Shown: positions 1 to 9,500, numbered from the stretch's first letter. The stretch is 38,174 nucleotides of DNA from Methanobacteriota archaeon (GCA_030446015.1 JASUSO010000014.1:1-38174); one strand, 5' to 3'. Made by a program: numbers and translations. The notes: generated by a model not told the origin, from the letters alone.

Positions 1-2
1 GA

Positions 3-1280
3 GAGGCGCTCACCCACGCACCGGGCATCGAGAAGGTCGTCGTCCTCCGGCGCGAGATGCCGGCCGCCGAGCTCGACCCCGGGACGGAGGTCGACTACGC
101 CGATCTGGTGGCCCGTGCCGCACCCGACTGTCCGGCTGAGGCGATGGACTCGGAGGACCCGCTCTTCATCCTGTATACGAGCGGATCGACCGGCGCCCCG
201 AAGGGGATCGTCCACACCTGCGGCGGCTACATGGTCGGGACCTACTACACCACAAAGTGCGTCTTCGACGTCAAGGAGGACGATGTCTTCTGGTGCACCG
301 CCGACCCCGGCTGGATCACCGGCCACAGTTACATCGCCTACGGCCCGCTTGCGGTCGGCACGACGGTCGTCATCGTCGAGGGGACGCCGGACTACCCTGA
401 CCCGGGCGCCTACTGGCGGCTGGTCCAGGACCTCGGGGTGACGATCTTCTACACCGCGCCGACGGCCATCCGGATGTTCATGCGCTACGGCGACGAGTGG
501 CCGGCGAAGTACGACCTCTCGTCGCTCCGGGTGCTCGGCTCGGTCGGCGAACCGCTCAACCCGGAGGCGTTCGAGTGGTACTACCGCGCGATCGGCGGCA
601 CGAAGTGCCCGATCGTGGACACCTGGTGGCAGACCGAGACCGGGATGCACATGATCACCACGATGGTCGGGGAACCGATGAAACCCGGGTTTGCCGGGAG
701 ACCGATCCCGGGCGCCGTCGTGGACGTCGTCGACAGGGCGGGGAACCCCGTTCCGCCCGGCACCGGTGGGTTCCTGGTCATCAAGGAGCCCTGGCCCTCG
801 ATGCTCCGGACGGTTCACGGCAACGACGAGCGATACCGCACCTACTGGAACACCATCCCGGGCTGCTACACCGCAGGCGACCTCGCGGTGAAGGACGAGG
901 ACGGCTACATCATGGTCCTCGGCCGGGCCGACGACCTGATCGTCGTCGCCGGGCACAACATCGGGACGGCCGAGGTCGAGAGCGCGCTCGTCTCCCACGA
1001 CGCGGTGGCGGAGGCGGCGGTCATCGGCAAACCCGACGCCCTGAAGGGGAACGTCATCAAGGCGTTCGTCACCCTCCGCATGGGGGTGAGCCCCGGGAAC
1101 GGCCTCGTCGACGACCTCGCCCACCACGTCAGAAAGAGCCTCGGGCCCGTCGCGGTGCCTGCCGAGATCGAGTTCATGGACCGGCTCCCGAAGACCCGGA
1201 GCGGCAAGATCATGCGCAGAGTCTTGAAAGCCCGCGAGCTCGGGATGGACCCGGGCGACATCTCGACGCTCGAGGAGTAG
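3..1280 (+). CDS. acs: Acetyl-CoA synthetase (AMP-forming), C-terminal part; 5' end outside window
   Basis: [24 protein letters not shown] and TRSGKIMRR motifs; the frame stays open to the window start. Confidence 0.95.
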   Translation, partial: EALTHAPGIEKVVVLRREMPAAELDPGTEVDYADLVARAAPDCPAEAMDSEDPLFILYTSGSTGAPKGIVHTCGGYMVGTYYTTKCVFDVKEDDVFWCTADPGWITGHSYIAYGPLAVGTTVVIVEGTPDYPDPGAYWRLVQDLGVTIFYTAPTAIRMFMRYGDEWPAKYDLSSLRVLGSVGEPLNPEAFEWYYRAIGGTKCPIVDTWWQTETGMHMITTMVGEPMKPGFAGRPIPGAVVDVVDRAGNPVPPGTGGFLVIKEPWPSMLRTVHGNDERYRTYWNTIPGCYTAGDLAVKDEDGYIMVLGRADDLIVVAGHNIGTAEVESALVSHDAVAEAAVIGKPDALKGNVIKAFVTLRMGVSPGNGLVDDLAHHVRKSLGPVAVPAEIEFMDRLPKTRSGKIMRRVLKARELGMDPGDISTLEE

Positions 1281-1286
1281 GCACCC

Positions 1287-2579
1287 ATGACGGACACACC
1301 AACGATCTTCGGGTTGCCTGCAGAGAAGGGGCGCTGGGGGCTCGTCGCCCTCGGCCTCCTCATCAACCTCTGTCTCGGGAGCATCTACTCCTGGAGCGTC
1401 TTTGTCGGGCCGCTTGCGGCGTACTTCACCGAGACGCTCGGCCGGGAGGTGACGGCGGCGGAGGTCCTCCTCCCGTTCTCGGTCTTCCTCGCCTTCTTCG
1501 CGATAGCGATGCCGCTCGCCGGGAAGTACATCGAGCGCTACGGCCCGCGGAAGGTGACGGTCGTCGGCGGGCTCCTCACCGGCCTGGGGTGGCTGCTCGC
1601 CTCGACGGCGACGTCGGTCGAGGCGCTCTACGTCGTCTACGGCGTCATCGGCGGCCTTGGAGTCGGGATCGCCTACGGGGCGCCGGTCGCCGTGGCCGCC
1701 CGGTGGTTCCCGGACCGGCGGGGTCTTGCGGTGGGGCTCGCCCTCCTCGGGTTCGGGTTCTCGGCGTTTGTCACCGCGAACGCTGCAGGCGCCCTGATCG
1801 CCGCATACGGCGTGATGGCAACCTTCCAGATCTTCGGCGCCGTACTGATCGCCGTCCTGGTCCTCTCGGCCCTGCCGCTCCGGTTCCCGCCGGATGGGTG
1901 GCGGCCGGCGGGATGGACGCCGCCCGCGCCCGGGGTCGGAACGGCGCCGGTCTGCGAGTGCAACCGGGGAACGATGCTCCGGACGGGGACGTTTTATGGG
2001 CTCTTCGCCTGCTACTTCGTCGGCTGTCTTGCGGGACTGATGGCGATCTCGATCGCAAAACCGGTCGGGACCGAACTCGCCGGGGTGGACGCGGGGCTCG
2101 CGACGCTCCTCGTCGGGTTCTTCGCCGTCTTCAACGGGCTCGGGCGGCCGGCGTTCGGGGGGCTTGCCGACCGGATAACTCCACAGAAGACGGCAATGCT
2201 GACGTTTGCGCTGATCGCGGCGGCATCCGTCCTGATGTGGCTCGCACCGGGGGTGCCCGCCTACATCGTCGCGTTCGCCGTCCTCTGGGGCTGCCTTGGA
2301 GGGTGGCTTGCGATCGCGCCGACGGCGACGGCCTCCTACTTCGGGACGTGCGACTACCCGCGCTGCTACGGGGTCGTCTTCCTCGCCTACGGCGCAGGCG
2401 CCATCGCCGGGCCGCAGCTTGCCGGGTTCATCCGGACGGCGACCGGGACGTATCTCGGGGTCTTCCCCTGGGTTGCGGCCCTTGCCGCCGCAGGCTTCGC
2501 CGTCGCCTGGCTCCTGATGCGGCCGCCGGCCGTTGCCCCGGCGAGAGAGACCGTGCCGGGATCGGCGGCGGAAGACTGA
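1287..2579 (+). CDS. MFS transporter, oxalate/formate antiporter (OFA)-like
   Basis: 430 aa, many TM segments, N-term LINLCLGSIYSWSVF typical of OFA-family MFS; directly follows acs. Confidence 0.85.
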   Translation: MTDTPTIFGLPAEKGRWGLVALGLLINLCLGSIYSWSVFVGPLAAYFTETLGREVTAAEVLLPFSVFLAFFAIAMPLAGKYIERYGPRKVTVVGGLLTGLGWLLASTATSVEALYVVYGVIGGLGVGIAYGAPVAVAARWFPDRRGLAVGLALLGFGFSAFVTANAAGALIAAYGVMATFQIFGAVLIAVLVLSALPLRFPPDGWRPAGWTPPAPGVGTAPVCECNRGTMLRTGTFYGLFACYFVGCLAGLMAISIAKPVGTELAGVDAGLATLLVGFFAVFNGLGRPAFGGLADRITPQKTAMLTFALIAAASVLMWLAPGVPAYIVAFAVLWGCLGGWLAIAPTATASYFGTCDYPRCYGVVFLAYGAGAIAGPQLAGFIRTATGTYLGVFPWVAALAAAGFAVAWLLMRPPAVAPARETVPGSAAED

Positions 2580-2625
2580 GCGTGATGGGCTCCGGAGAAC
2601 CTCTCCCCCCATCCTCCATCATCGA

Positions 2626-2690
2626 CTCACGCGAAGACCGGTTGGTTGCCCTTGAGAGTTCTCTTCGCGGCTTCGCGTCCTTCGCGTGAG
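2626..2690. repeat. Intergenic inverted-repeat unit 1 (CTCACGCGAAG...CTTCGCGTGAG)
   Basis: Exact 11-nt inverted termini at 2626-2636 and 2680-2690. Confidence 0.8.
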
Positions 2691-2718
2691 ACGTCGTACT
2701 ATTATCCCCAGCAAGGAA

Positions 2719-2830
2719 CTCACGCGAAGAACGACTTCCCCCTGGGGAAGGAGTTTGAGAAGCCGTAGGCTTCGAGCCGCGAAGAACGCGAAGATCGGTC
2801 TATCTGAGAGGGAACACTTCTTCGCGTGAG
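2719..2830. repeat. Intergenic inverted-repeat unit 2 with the same termini
   Basis: Exact 11-nt inverted termini at 2719-2729 and 2820-2830; contains GAAGCCGTAGGCTTCGAGCCGCGAAGAACGCGAAG. Confidence 0.8.
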
Positions 2831-2897
2831 GTTATACCGCCTTCTATTGACGGCCGCTTCCCGGGGGGTTGTGTGAAGCGTTCGACGGAGGGATCAG

Positions 2898-3368
2898 TTA
2901 CGCCTTCTCCGTGAGCCCGAGCCGCCGGAGCACTCCCGCGGCCGCCTCCATCCCGCCGTCCAGGTAGACGGCGCCGACGAGCGCCTCCAGGCACTCGGCG
3001 AGGACCCGGCCGGAGGTCCAGACCTTCTGGGCGGCCTCGCCCTTCCCCCACCGGACGTAGTCGGCGAGATCGAGGTCTTCTGCGAGGGCACGGAGCCGGG
3101 TCATGTTCACCAGGTTCATCTTCCTGTTGGTGATCGCGCCCTTATCGTGCGCTCCAGCGGCGACCACCGCCTCCACGACCGCGACGTTGATGACCGCGTC
3201 CCCGAGGGTGGCGAGGGCGTCCATGTGGGCGTCGGCAGGGAGGCCCGCCTCCAGGGTGTAGGCGAGGCGGGTGAGCGCCCGCTCGAGGAGGGAGCGATCG
3301 TTGAACGTATACCCGATCCGATCCTCGACCACGCCCGGGTTCCCGCGGCCGGCGTCGCTATGGCGCAT
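2898..3368 (-). CDS. RNase III-domain protein (no dsRBD)
   Basis: IGYTFNDRSLLERALT, LATLGDAVINVAV, AECLEALVGAVYLDGG match the RNase III fold signature. Confidence 0.8.
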   Translation of the reverse strand: MRHSDAGRGNPGVVEDRIGYTFNDRSLLERALTRLAYTLEAGLPADAHMDALATLGDAVINVAVVEAVVAAGAHDKGAITNRKMNLVNMTRLRALAEDLDLADYVRWGKGEAAQKVWTSGRVLAECLEALVGAVYLDGGMEAAAGVLRRLGLTEKA

Positions 3369-3377
3369 AAAAAAGGA

Positions 3378-3869
3378 TTACTCCAGGACTTCCGCCTTCT
3401 CGATCCGGACGGGAACCCTTGGTCTGTCGGAGGAGTCCGTCTTCACCTTCCCGATCTTGTCGACAACGTCCATCCCTGCCACCACCTCACCGAAGACCGG
3501 GTGGGCGCTCGGCGTCCGGGGGTCGTCCCAGTCGAGGTAGGTGTTGTCCACCAGGTTGATGAAGAACTGGCTGCCGCCGGAGTTCGGGCGTCCGGTGTTC
3601 GCCATCGAGATCGTTCCCCGGACGTTCGAGTGGCCCTTCACGAACTCGTCGGTGATGGTGTAGCCCGGCCCGCCCGTCCCGGTGCCGGTGGGGTCGCCGC
3701 CCTGGATCATGAAGTTCGCGATCACGCGGTGAAAGATCGTGCCGTCGTAGAACCCGGACCGGACCAGTTTCTCGAAGTTCCCCGCGGTCACCGGCATGTC
3801 GTCGTAGAGGCGGATCGTGATATCTCCCATGGTCGTGTGGAGCACGACGTTCTTCTCAGCCATAGTCAT
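3378..3869 (-). CDS. Peptidyl-prolyl cis-trans isomerase, cyclophilin type
   Basis: [46 protein letters not shown]. Confidence 0.95.
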   Translation of the reverse strand: MTMAEKNVVLHTTMGDITIRLYDDMPVTAGNFEKLVRSGFYDGTIFHRVIANFMIQGGDPTGTGTGGPGYTITDEFVKGHSNVRGTISMANTGRPNSGGSQFFINLVDNTYLDWDDPRTPSAHPVFGEVVAGMDVVDKIGKVKTDSSDRPRVPVRIEKAEVLE

Positions 3870-4070
3870 TCACTCCGTTATGGTATTGTCCCGCATTTCT
3901 ACTTATATTGATGGAGGGCGGCATGCCAGAAGACCCGCCCACCATGTCAACAAGATCACGTAAACAAACCGCAGATGTAAAAATAATTTATACGATCAGC
4001 CCGGAAGTATATGCATGTACTCAGGAGCGAACACTCCCCGTCCGACCCACGTCAACGGAGGGATTCCAGG

Positions 4071-4757
4071 ATGAACCGCCGGGCGCCGGTCTTCATCATC
4101 ACCGGCGGGCAGGGCCAGTGCAAGACGACGTTCCTGCACCTGGTTCTCGGGCTCATCGTCGGGCTGAACGTCCGGGTCCGCGGGATCATCGCTCCCGGGC
4201 ATATGCGGGACGGGCGGCGGTCGGGGTTCACCCTGGTCGACCTCGCCACCGGCGAGCACGAGGAGCTCTGCTCGGTCGACCCCGACCCCCGGTGCGAGGC
4301 CCACGGCCGGTTCTACTTCCGCCCCGAAGGGCTCGCGTTCGGCCGCCGGGCGCTCGCGCCGCCGGACCCGCGGGAGACCGATCTGCTGGTCATCGACGAG
4401 GTGGGGAGGTTCGAACTCCAGGGCGGGGTCTGGGCGGAGCAGCTCGACCACCTGCTCGCCCACCCGCACCCGCCGATGGTCTGGACGGTCCGGCGCCGGC
4501 TCCTCGACACCGTCGTCGAACGGTGGAAGATCACGAACCCGGTCGTGGTGGACGTCGGGGCCGCGAGTGTCATGGAGACGGCGGACGCCGTGATGGATGC
4601 CGTTTGGGAGTGGCGCGAGGCGCAGACGTTCTCTGCGGCCAGGACGCCTCTGACCCCGGGGGACCGCATCGGCGCTCCGGCACTCGCGGATACGGCCGCC
4701 GGGGCGTCGCGGAACTCCCCGGTGATCCTACGGCGCTGCTACGGCCCGGAGGAGTGA
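4071..4757 (+). CDS. P-loop nucleotide-binding protein, THEP1-like NTPase family
   Basis: VFIITGGQGQCKTTF, VRGIIAPGHMRDGRRSGFTLVDLATGE, DLLVIDEVGRFELQG; start placed at ATG 4071 downstream of the longest-ORF start. Confidence 0.7.
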   Translation: MNRRAPVFIITGGQGQCKTTFLHLVLGLIVGLNVRVRGIIAPGHMRDGRRSGFTLVDLATGEHEELCSVDPDPRCEAHGRFYFRPEGLAFGRRALAPPDPRETDLLVIDEVGRFELQGGVWAEQLDHLLAHPHPPMVWTVRRRLLDTVVERWKITNPVVVDVGAASVMETADAVMDAVWEWREAQTFSAARTPLTPGDRIGAPALADTAAGASRNSPVILRRCYGPEE

Positions 4758-4770
4758 AGGGAGCCGCCCC

Positions 4771-5166
4771 TCACTCTATTTCAAGCGCTTTTACGGCGGC
4801 CCGCCCGATCAGCTCCGGCGCTATTGCCTCGTACTCCTCGCCGTTGTAGCGGAGCGTCCGGCACTCCGCCTCCACCTCCCCGCAGGTCTCGCAGGACTCA
4901 CAGGATGCGCAGGCACAGGCCGTCGCGGTCACCTCGACCCCTTCGAGGAGTTCTTCTATCGGGATGCCGTTGAAGAGGAGGCTCTCCGGCTCCCCGACCC
5001 GCTCGATCACCCGGACGGCGACCCCCTCCATCTCGAGGAGCATGCGGATCTCCGCGAGGACCGCCGCAAGGGTCATCCCGGTCTCCTCGAACTCTTCGCG
5101 GGTCTTCTCGATCTCGTTTCCGATATGCTTCCATTCGATGACGAGTTCCTTCTTCATGTATACCAT
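4771..5166 (-). CDS. DUF2703 family protein (paralog 1)
   Basis: [10 protein letters not shown]...LLFNGIPIEELLEGVEVTATACACASCESCETC; clear paralog of the 6217 and 9756 ORFs. Confidence 0.8.
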   Translation of the reverse strand: MVYMKKELVIEWKHIGNEIEKTREEFEETGMTLAAVLAEIRMLLEMEGVAVRVIERVGEPESLLFNGIPIEELLEGVEVTATACACASCESCETCGEVEAECRTLRYNGEEYEAIAPELIGRAAVKALEIE

Positions 5167-5271
5167 CTCCTCTGTAACCGGCGGGAGATCTTCTGCCGCC
5201 CCTCTGGGCTACTACCGGGATCAGGATCGTGCCGCCCGACACAGATCGGCTCGACAGACCGCACCGGCAAC

Positions 5272-5430
5272 CTACTCATCTTCCGGCTCGGGTTCTTCTT
5301 TCTTCTCCTTCGGGACGATCCCTGTCCCGCAGCAACCGCCGCCGCTCCCGCAGCCGCAGCCGGAAGAGAAGAGTTTTTTCACCCGCGATCCGACACATCC
5401 TTCTTCATGCTTTTCATTGCTGTCTGTCAT
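5272..5430 (-). CDS. Small Cys-rich protein, 52 aa (MTDSNEKHEEGCVGSRVKKLFSSGCGCGSGGGCCGTGIVPKEKKEEPEPEDE); not in ORF track
   Basis: Manual reverse-strand translation; same layout as the small ORFs at 9042 and 13116 (M-[TA]-D start, basic helix, Cys/Gly cluster, IVPK-like segment, charged tail). Confidence 0.7.
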   Translation of the reverse strand: MTDSNEKHEEGCVGSRVKKLFSSGCGCGSGGGCCGTGIVPKEKKEEPEPEDE

Positions 5431-5476
5431 GTCGTCACTCTCGCTCCAGCAGATGCGCCGGAGTGTTTTACGCTGA

Positions 5477-5641
5477 CTAACTGTTTGCGGTGCCGGCGTA
5501 TGAAGGTTTTAGTCTCATTACTCTCGAATCCCGGGCGCAGGCACAGACTGGAGCCCGGCAGGAGGTGGGACACGCGAGCAGCATTGCGGCGAGAAAGTCT
5601 ATCCCGATCCCGGCGAAGAGCACCCCGACAATGCGCCGCAT
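5477..5641 (-). pseudogene. Remnant of a membrane protein C-terminus (possibly CcdA/DsbD-like)
   Basis: AEIFEQWMRRIVGVLFAGIGIDFLAAMLLA, one TM helix then unrelated tail; lacks the expected N-terminal TM helices. Confidence 0.35.
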
Positions 5642-5667
5642 CCACTGTTCGAAGATCTCCGCTGCCT

Positions 5668-6021
5668 TCAGCTCCTGATCGCCTCCATAACGGCAGCCGA
5701 AAGGCGTTCTATCTCGTCGAACCGGGGTTCGGCCATCCCGTTCTTTGCGATGCCGCAGTCAGTCGCGACCAGATGCAGATCCGGCTCGACCCCGAGCGCC
5801 TGTACCTTCTTCCTCCCGCAACAGTCGCCGCACCCGTCAAGCACCAGGATCCGATCCGCGTGCCGGACCGCGACCTCCAGCGACGCCGTCGGCCGTGTGG
5901 CCGCGACGCACGTCTCGACCGCCCCGCAGGAACTGCGGAGGAGCATCGCACCGGTCTGGGCCGTCAGTTTCCCGGTGTTCGAGAGCCCCGAACAGGCAAC
6001 GATGGTGAACGCCATACTCAT
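5668..6021 (-). CDS. DGC-domain (putative zinc-binding) protein
   Basis: FTIVACSGLSNTGKLTAQTG, ILVLDGCGDCCGRKK, HLVATDCGIAKNG: DGC signature. Confidence 0.75.
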   Translation of the reverse strand: MSMAFTIVACSGLSNTGKLTAQTGAMLLRSSCGAVETCVAATRPTASLEVAVRHADRILVLDGCGDCCGRKKVQALGVEPDLHLVATDCGIAKNGMAEPRFDEIERLSAAVMEAIRS

Positions 6022-6044
6022 TCTTCTCCAAACCTTGCGCCGAT

Positions 6045-6212
6045 TCAGCTCGTAATCTCGTCCCGGATCCCCCGGACGCCCGCCATGACCTCCTCGTCGA
6101 TGCCGGCCGAGAAGGCCTGGTAACGGTCGCCGTAGCGGGCGTTCATGTAGCCCTCCGCCGTCTGCGACCGGGCGGCGTTATGGGTGCAGACGAAGAGGAC
6201 CCTCTTCTTCAC
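6045..6212 (-). pseudogene. Internally deleted arsenate reductase (ArsC, LMW-PTPase type), 55 aa, GTG start
   Basis: [38 protein letters not shown] joined directly to DEEVMAGVRGIRDEITS; the first part is the ArsC P-loop N-term and the second resembles its C-term helix. Confidence 0.7.
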
Positions 6213-6216
6213 GGTA

Positions 6217-6609
6217 TCACTCCAGTCCGAGCGCCTTCAGCGCCGCCCGGGCGATCAGCTCCGGCGGGATCGACTCGTAGCGCTTGCCGTCGTACTCGAC
6301 CGCACGGCACTCGGCGTCGTCCTGTCCGGTGATGCAGGCGCAGGAGGCGCAGGGCGTGGCTGTAACCTCCATGTCTTCGATGAGGTTCTCAAGCGGCACG
6401 CCGTTGAAGAGGATGCTGTTTGAGTCCGCTATCGCTTCGTTTTCAAGGACGGTCTCGATGAACCGGACCGCGATTCCCTCTTCCTCGAGGATGGGGCGCA
6501 TCTGCTCGACGACGTCAATCACCGCCCGGCCGGTCGCGCCGCAGCGCTCGCAGGTGTTCTCGATGTCTCTTCCGACATGTTTCCATTCGATGACCAGTTC
6601 GTTCTTCAT
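6217..6609 (-). CDS. DUF2703 family protein (paralog 2)
   Basis: [24 protein letters not shown]...[16 protein letters not shown]; near-identical to the C-terminal half of the 9756 ORF. Confidence 0.85.
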   Translation of the reverse strand: MKNELVIEWKHVGRDIENTCERCGATGRAVIDVVEQMRPILEEEGIAVRFIETVLENEAIADSNSILFNGVPLENLIEDMEVTATPCASCACITGQDDAECRAVEYDGKRYESIPPELIARAALKALGLE

Positions 6610-7718
6610 GGTAGCCCCTCACGTGGCGCAGGACAATGTGCTTCGACCACTCCTCCGTACCAGCGGTCCCGGAGCCGGAGGGCGACGTTCACGAGCGAGA
6701 TCAGCACCGGCACCTCGAGCAGCGGCCCGACGACGGTGGCAAACGCCACGCCCGAGCCGATCCCGAAGACCCCGATGGCAACGGCGATGGCGAGTTCGAA
6801 GTTGTTGCTCGCGGCGGTGAACGCAAGCGACGTTGACCTCCCGTAGTCGACGCCGACCTTCCAGCTCATCCAGAAGCTTGCGAAGAACATGATCAGGAAG
6901 TAGAGGGTGAGCGGGATGGCGATCCGGACGACGTCGAGCGGCAGCGCCACGATGTTGCCGCCCTGCGTCGAGAACATCACCACGATCGTGAAGAGCAGGG
7001 CGACGAGCGTGATCGGCGAGATCTTCGGGATGAACCGGGTATGATACCACTCCTTCGACTTCACCCGGAGGAGCGCAAAGCGGGTCAGGAATCCGGCGAT
7101 GAACGGGATGCCCAGGTAAATGAAGACCGTGACGGCGACGCCCGAGATGGTGATCGGCACCTCCGTCCCGGCGCCGATGCCAAGGAGCGGCGGGAGGACG
7201 GTGATGAAGACATAGGCGTAGGGAGCATAGAAGAGCACCTGGAAGATCGAATTGACGCCGACGATCGCGGCGCAGTACTCGCAGTCGCCCTTCGCGAGAT
7301 CGTTCCAGACGATGACCATGGCGATGCACCGGGCGAGGCCGACCAGGATAAGGCCGTACATGAACTCCGGCCGGTCGGCGAGGAAGGTCGCCGCGAGAAG
7401 GAACATCAGTACCGGGCCGACGACCCAGTTCTGGACGAGGGAGAGGCCGAGTACCCGGGTGTCCCGGAAGACCCGGCCGAGCTCCTCGTAGCGGACTTTC
7501 GCGAGCGGCGGGTACATCATCAGGATCAGCCCGAGCGCGATCGGGATGGATGTGGTGCCGATCGAGAACCCCGTGATCGCCTCCGGCACGCCGGGGAGGA
7601 AGTAGCCGATGGCGACGCCGGCCGCCATCGCAAGGACAATCCAGAGGGTCAGGTAGCGGTCGAGGAAGGAGAGCCGGGAACCGGGGGCCTTCGGATGAAT
7701 CTGGTCGATGGTGCCCAT
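6606..7718 (-). CDS. acr3: Arsenite efflux pump, Acr3 type
   Basis: [68 protein letters not shown]. Confidence 0.95.
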   Translation of the reverse strand: MGTIDQIHPKAPGSRLSFLDRYLTLWIVLAMAAGVAIGYFLPGVPEAITGFSIGTTSIPIALGLILMMYPPLAKVRYEELGRVFRDTRVLGLSLVQNWVVGPVLMFLLAATFLADRPEFMYGLILVGLARCIAMVIVWNDLAKGDCEYCAAIVGVNSIFQVLFYAPYAYVFITVLPPLLGIGAGTEVPITISGVAVTVFIYLGIPFIAGFLTRFALLRVKSKEWYHTRFIPKISPITLVALLFTIVVMFSTQGGNIVALPLDVVRIAIPLTLYFLIMFFASFWMSWKVGVDYGRSTSLAFTAASNNFELAIAVAIGVFGIGSGVAFATVVGPLLEVPVLISLVNVALRLRDRWYGGVVEAHCPAPREGLP

Positions 7719-7724
7719 CGCCGG

Positions 7725-8012
7725 TCACCTGCAGCAATCGCAGCTGCCGGGGCGCCGATCGGCCCGGTACTCCCTCACGAGCGCGGCTGCATACAGCGTT
7801 TCCCCACCCGGAGGAACGTAGTTATGCTCGCGGACCCGCCGGACCAGCTCCTCGCCGAGGGCGACATCATCACCGGTCCCCATCGCGGCGACCTCCGCAA
7901 AGACCGCATCAAGCATCGTAAACCCAATCGCAACTCCTCCGACATCAATCCGCCGGATCTGCTGCAGGGCATTTGCGGCACAGCAGGGTATCTTCTCCCG
8001 TCTGGAATCCAT
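7725..8012 (-). CDS. Uncharacterised PCCAA-motif protein (paralog A), C-terminal CDCCR
   Basis: CCAANALQQIRRIDVGGVAIGFTMLDAVF...REHNYVPPGGETLYAAALVREY; paralog of 11135-11404. Confidence 0.8.
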   Translation of the reverse strand: MDSRREKIPCCAANALQQIRRIDVGGVAIGFTMLDAVFAEVAAMGTGDDVALGEELVRRVREHNYVPPGGETLYAAALVREYRADRRPGSCDCCR

Positions 8013-8037
8013 GTTACAATCACCTCATAACAGGCCG

Positions 8038-8943
8038 TCAGAACATCGCAAGGGCCTGGAACGCCACGCCGGCCAGGATGGCGACCCCGAGGATGATCAC
8101 CACGAACGCGGCGAGTAGGCGCCGCTCGAAGATCGCGGATAGAAGCGTCACCTCCGGGATGCTCGCGCCCGCGCCGCCGATGATCAGCGCCATCACGGCA
8201 CCGATGCCCATTCCCTTATCGAGGAGGACGGCGCTGATCGGGATGAGCGTCTCCGCCCGGATGTACATCGGCACGCCGATGACCGCCGCAACCGGGATGG
8301 CGAGGGGGTTGTCCGGCCCCGCGACCGCAACGATCAGGTCTTCGGGGACGAATCCGTAGATGAACGCACCGATCCCGGCGCCGAGCAGGAGGTAGGGGAG
8401 CACCTGCCGGAAAAGACCGACCGCGAAAGAGAACGCTCCCCGGATGCGGGTGCCGTGGGTTGCAGCGCAACTGCAGGGTTCCGGTCTCCCTTCGACCATG
8501 ACGTCCCTGACATAGCGCTCGTACCCGAACCGGCCGAGGAGCCAGCCTATCCCCACGGCGGCCGTGAAGGTAAGGGCGGCGTAGATGGCGGTCGGGACGA
8601 CCCCGACGAGCGCGACGAGGAGGGCAAGGATCACCGGGTTTAAGAGCGGGGATGCGAGCAGGAACGACATGCAGACCCCGAACGGAACCCCGATGTCGAG
8701 GAGGCCGAGCAGGATCGGGATCGTCGAGCAGGAGCAGAACGGGGTGAGGGCACCGAACCCGGCCCCGATAACGTTCCCGACGCCCTGTCGTCTCCCGGCA
8801 AGCACGCCCCGGATCCGTTCTTCGGGGATGTAGGCCTGGAGGAGCCCGACGAGGAAGGTGATCCCCACAAAGAGCAGGACCAGTTCTCCGGCGATGACGA
8901 CGAAGAACTCTCCGGCGGTGGTCAGGTTCGAAGCGGCATCCAT
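8038..8943 (-). CDS. Permease, COG0701 (DUF318/ArsP-like)
   Basis: GALTPFCSCSTIPILLGLLDIGVPFGVCMSFLLASPLLNP. Confidence 0.88.
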   Translation of the reverse strand: MDAASNLTTAGEFFVVIAGELVLLFVGITFLVGLLQAYIPEERIRGVLAGRRQGVGNVIGAGFGALTPFCSCSTIPILLGLLDIGVPFGVCMSFLLASPLLNPVILALLVALVGVVPTAIYAALTFTAAVGIGWLLGRFGYERYVRDVMVEGRPEPCSCAATHGTRIRGAFSFAVGLFRQVLPYLLLGAGIGAFIYGFVPEDLIVAVAGPDNPLAIPVAAVIGVPMYIRAETLIPISAVLLDKGMGIGAVMALIIGGAGASIPEVTLLSAIFERRLLAAFVVIILGVAILAGVAFQALAMF

Positions 8944-9041
8944 GGTCGTTCACTCACCTGCCCCGTTCCTCCTTCTGAGACCCGCACGCCGTCCGGGTAC
9001 GGGACTCCTCGCCCCATCCGCCTGCCATGCTCCGCTTCCGG

Positions 9042-9182
9042 TCACTCCTTCTTCTCGTCTGTCCTCTTCGGCACAATCTTCACGTTGCCGCAGCAGCAGC
9101 CGCGGTCGCTCTCCGGCGCAAGGAGGTTCTTGATCCGTCCGGCGATGCCTTCTTTCCGGTTTTTGCTGGTGTCGTCCGCCAT
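9042..9182 (-). CDS. Small Cys-rich protein, 46 aa (MADDTSKNRKEGIAGRIKNLLAPESDRGCCCGNVKIVPKRTDEKKE); not in ORF track
   Basis: Manual translation; close paralog of the 13116-13262 ORF; first gene after an operator/promoter. Confidence 0.8.
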   Translation of the reverse strand: MADDTSKNRKEGIAGRIKNLLAPESDRGCCCGNVKIVPKRTDEKKE

Positions 9183-9201
9183 GATGCTACGCTCCGCGCT
9201 G

Positions 9202-9219
9202 TTTCAACATTATTTGAAA
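9202..9219. promoter_or_regulatory. ArsR/SmtB-type operator candidate TTTCAA-cattat-TTGAAA
   Basis: 6+6+6 palindrome about 20 nt upstream of the small Cys-rich ORF start at 9182; same motif at three other promoters. Confidence 0.75.
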
Positions 9220-9500
9220 TAAGGTGGACATCACTACCGATAAATGTTCTGGTTCCAAAAAGAGTTGAAGTGGGGTCAACCGGCGGCGACGGGCCTGGCG
9301 GGGACAGGATTCACAACGGCGTCAGTGAGGTTCCCCGGCCGGGCAGGGTCGAGGAGCCCGTATCGGTGGAGACCCAGACCCGGAACCGTGAGAACAGACG
9401 AACAAACCGGCGGTTATGATGTCCATGCTTTTTCTCCTCTGCTGTCGAACGGTTAGTTCGTACCTCGTGCGGTAGCAGCGAAAGATTATAGGTACTCTCG

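Noticed and set aside
497-2689. 730-aa forward ORF
   Set aside because: Overlaps acs and the MFS gene in another frame; Arg/Pro-rich, low-complexity translation typical of high-GC alternate frames
2600-2840. Possible CRISPR-like array
   Set aside because: Repeats are inverted, variably spaced and only two units; no cas genes seen
3908-4849. 313-aa forward ORF overlapping the THEP1-like gene
   Set aside because: Alternate-frame Arg/Pro-rich translation; the 4071-4757 frame has clear NTPase motifs
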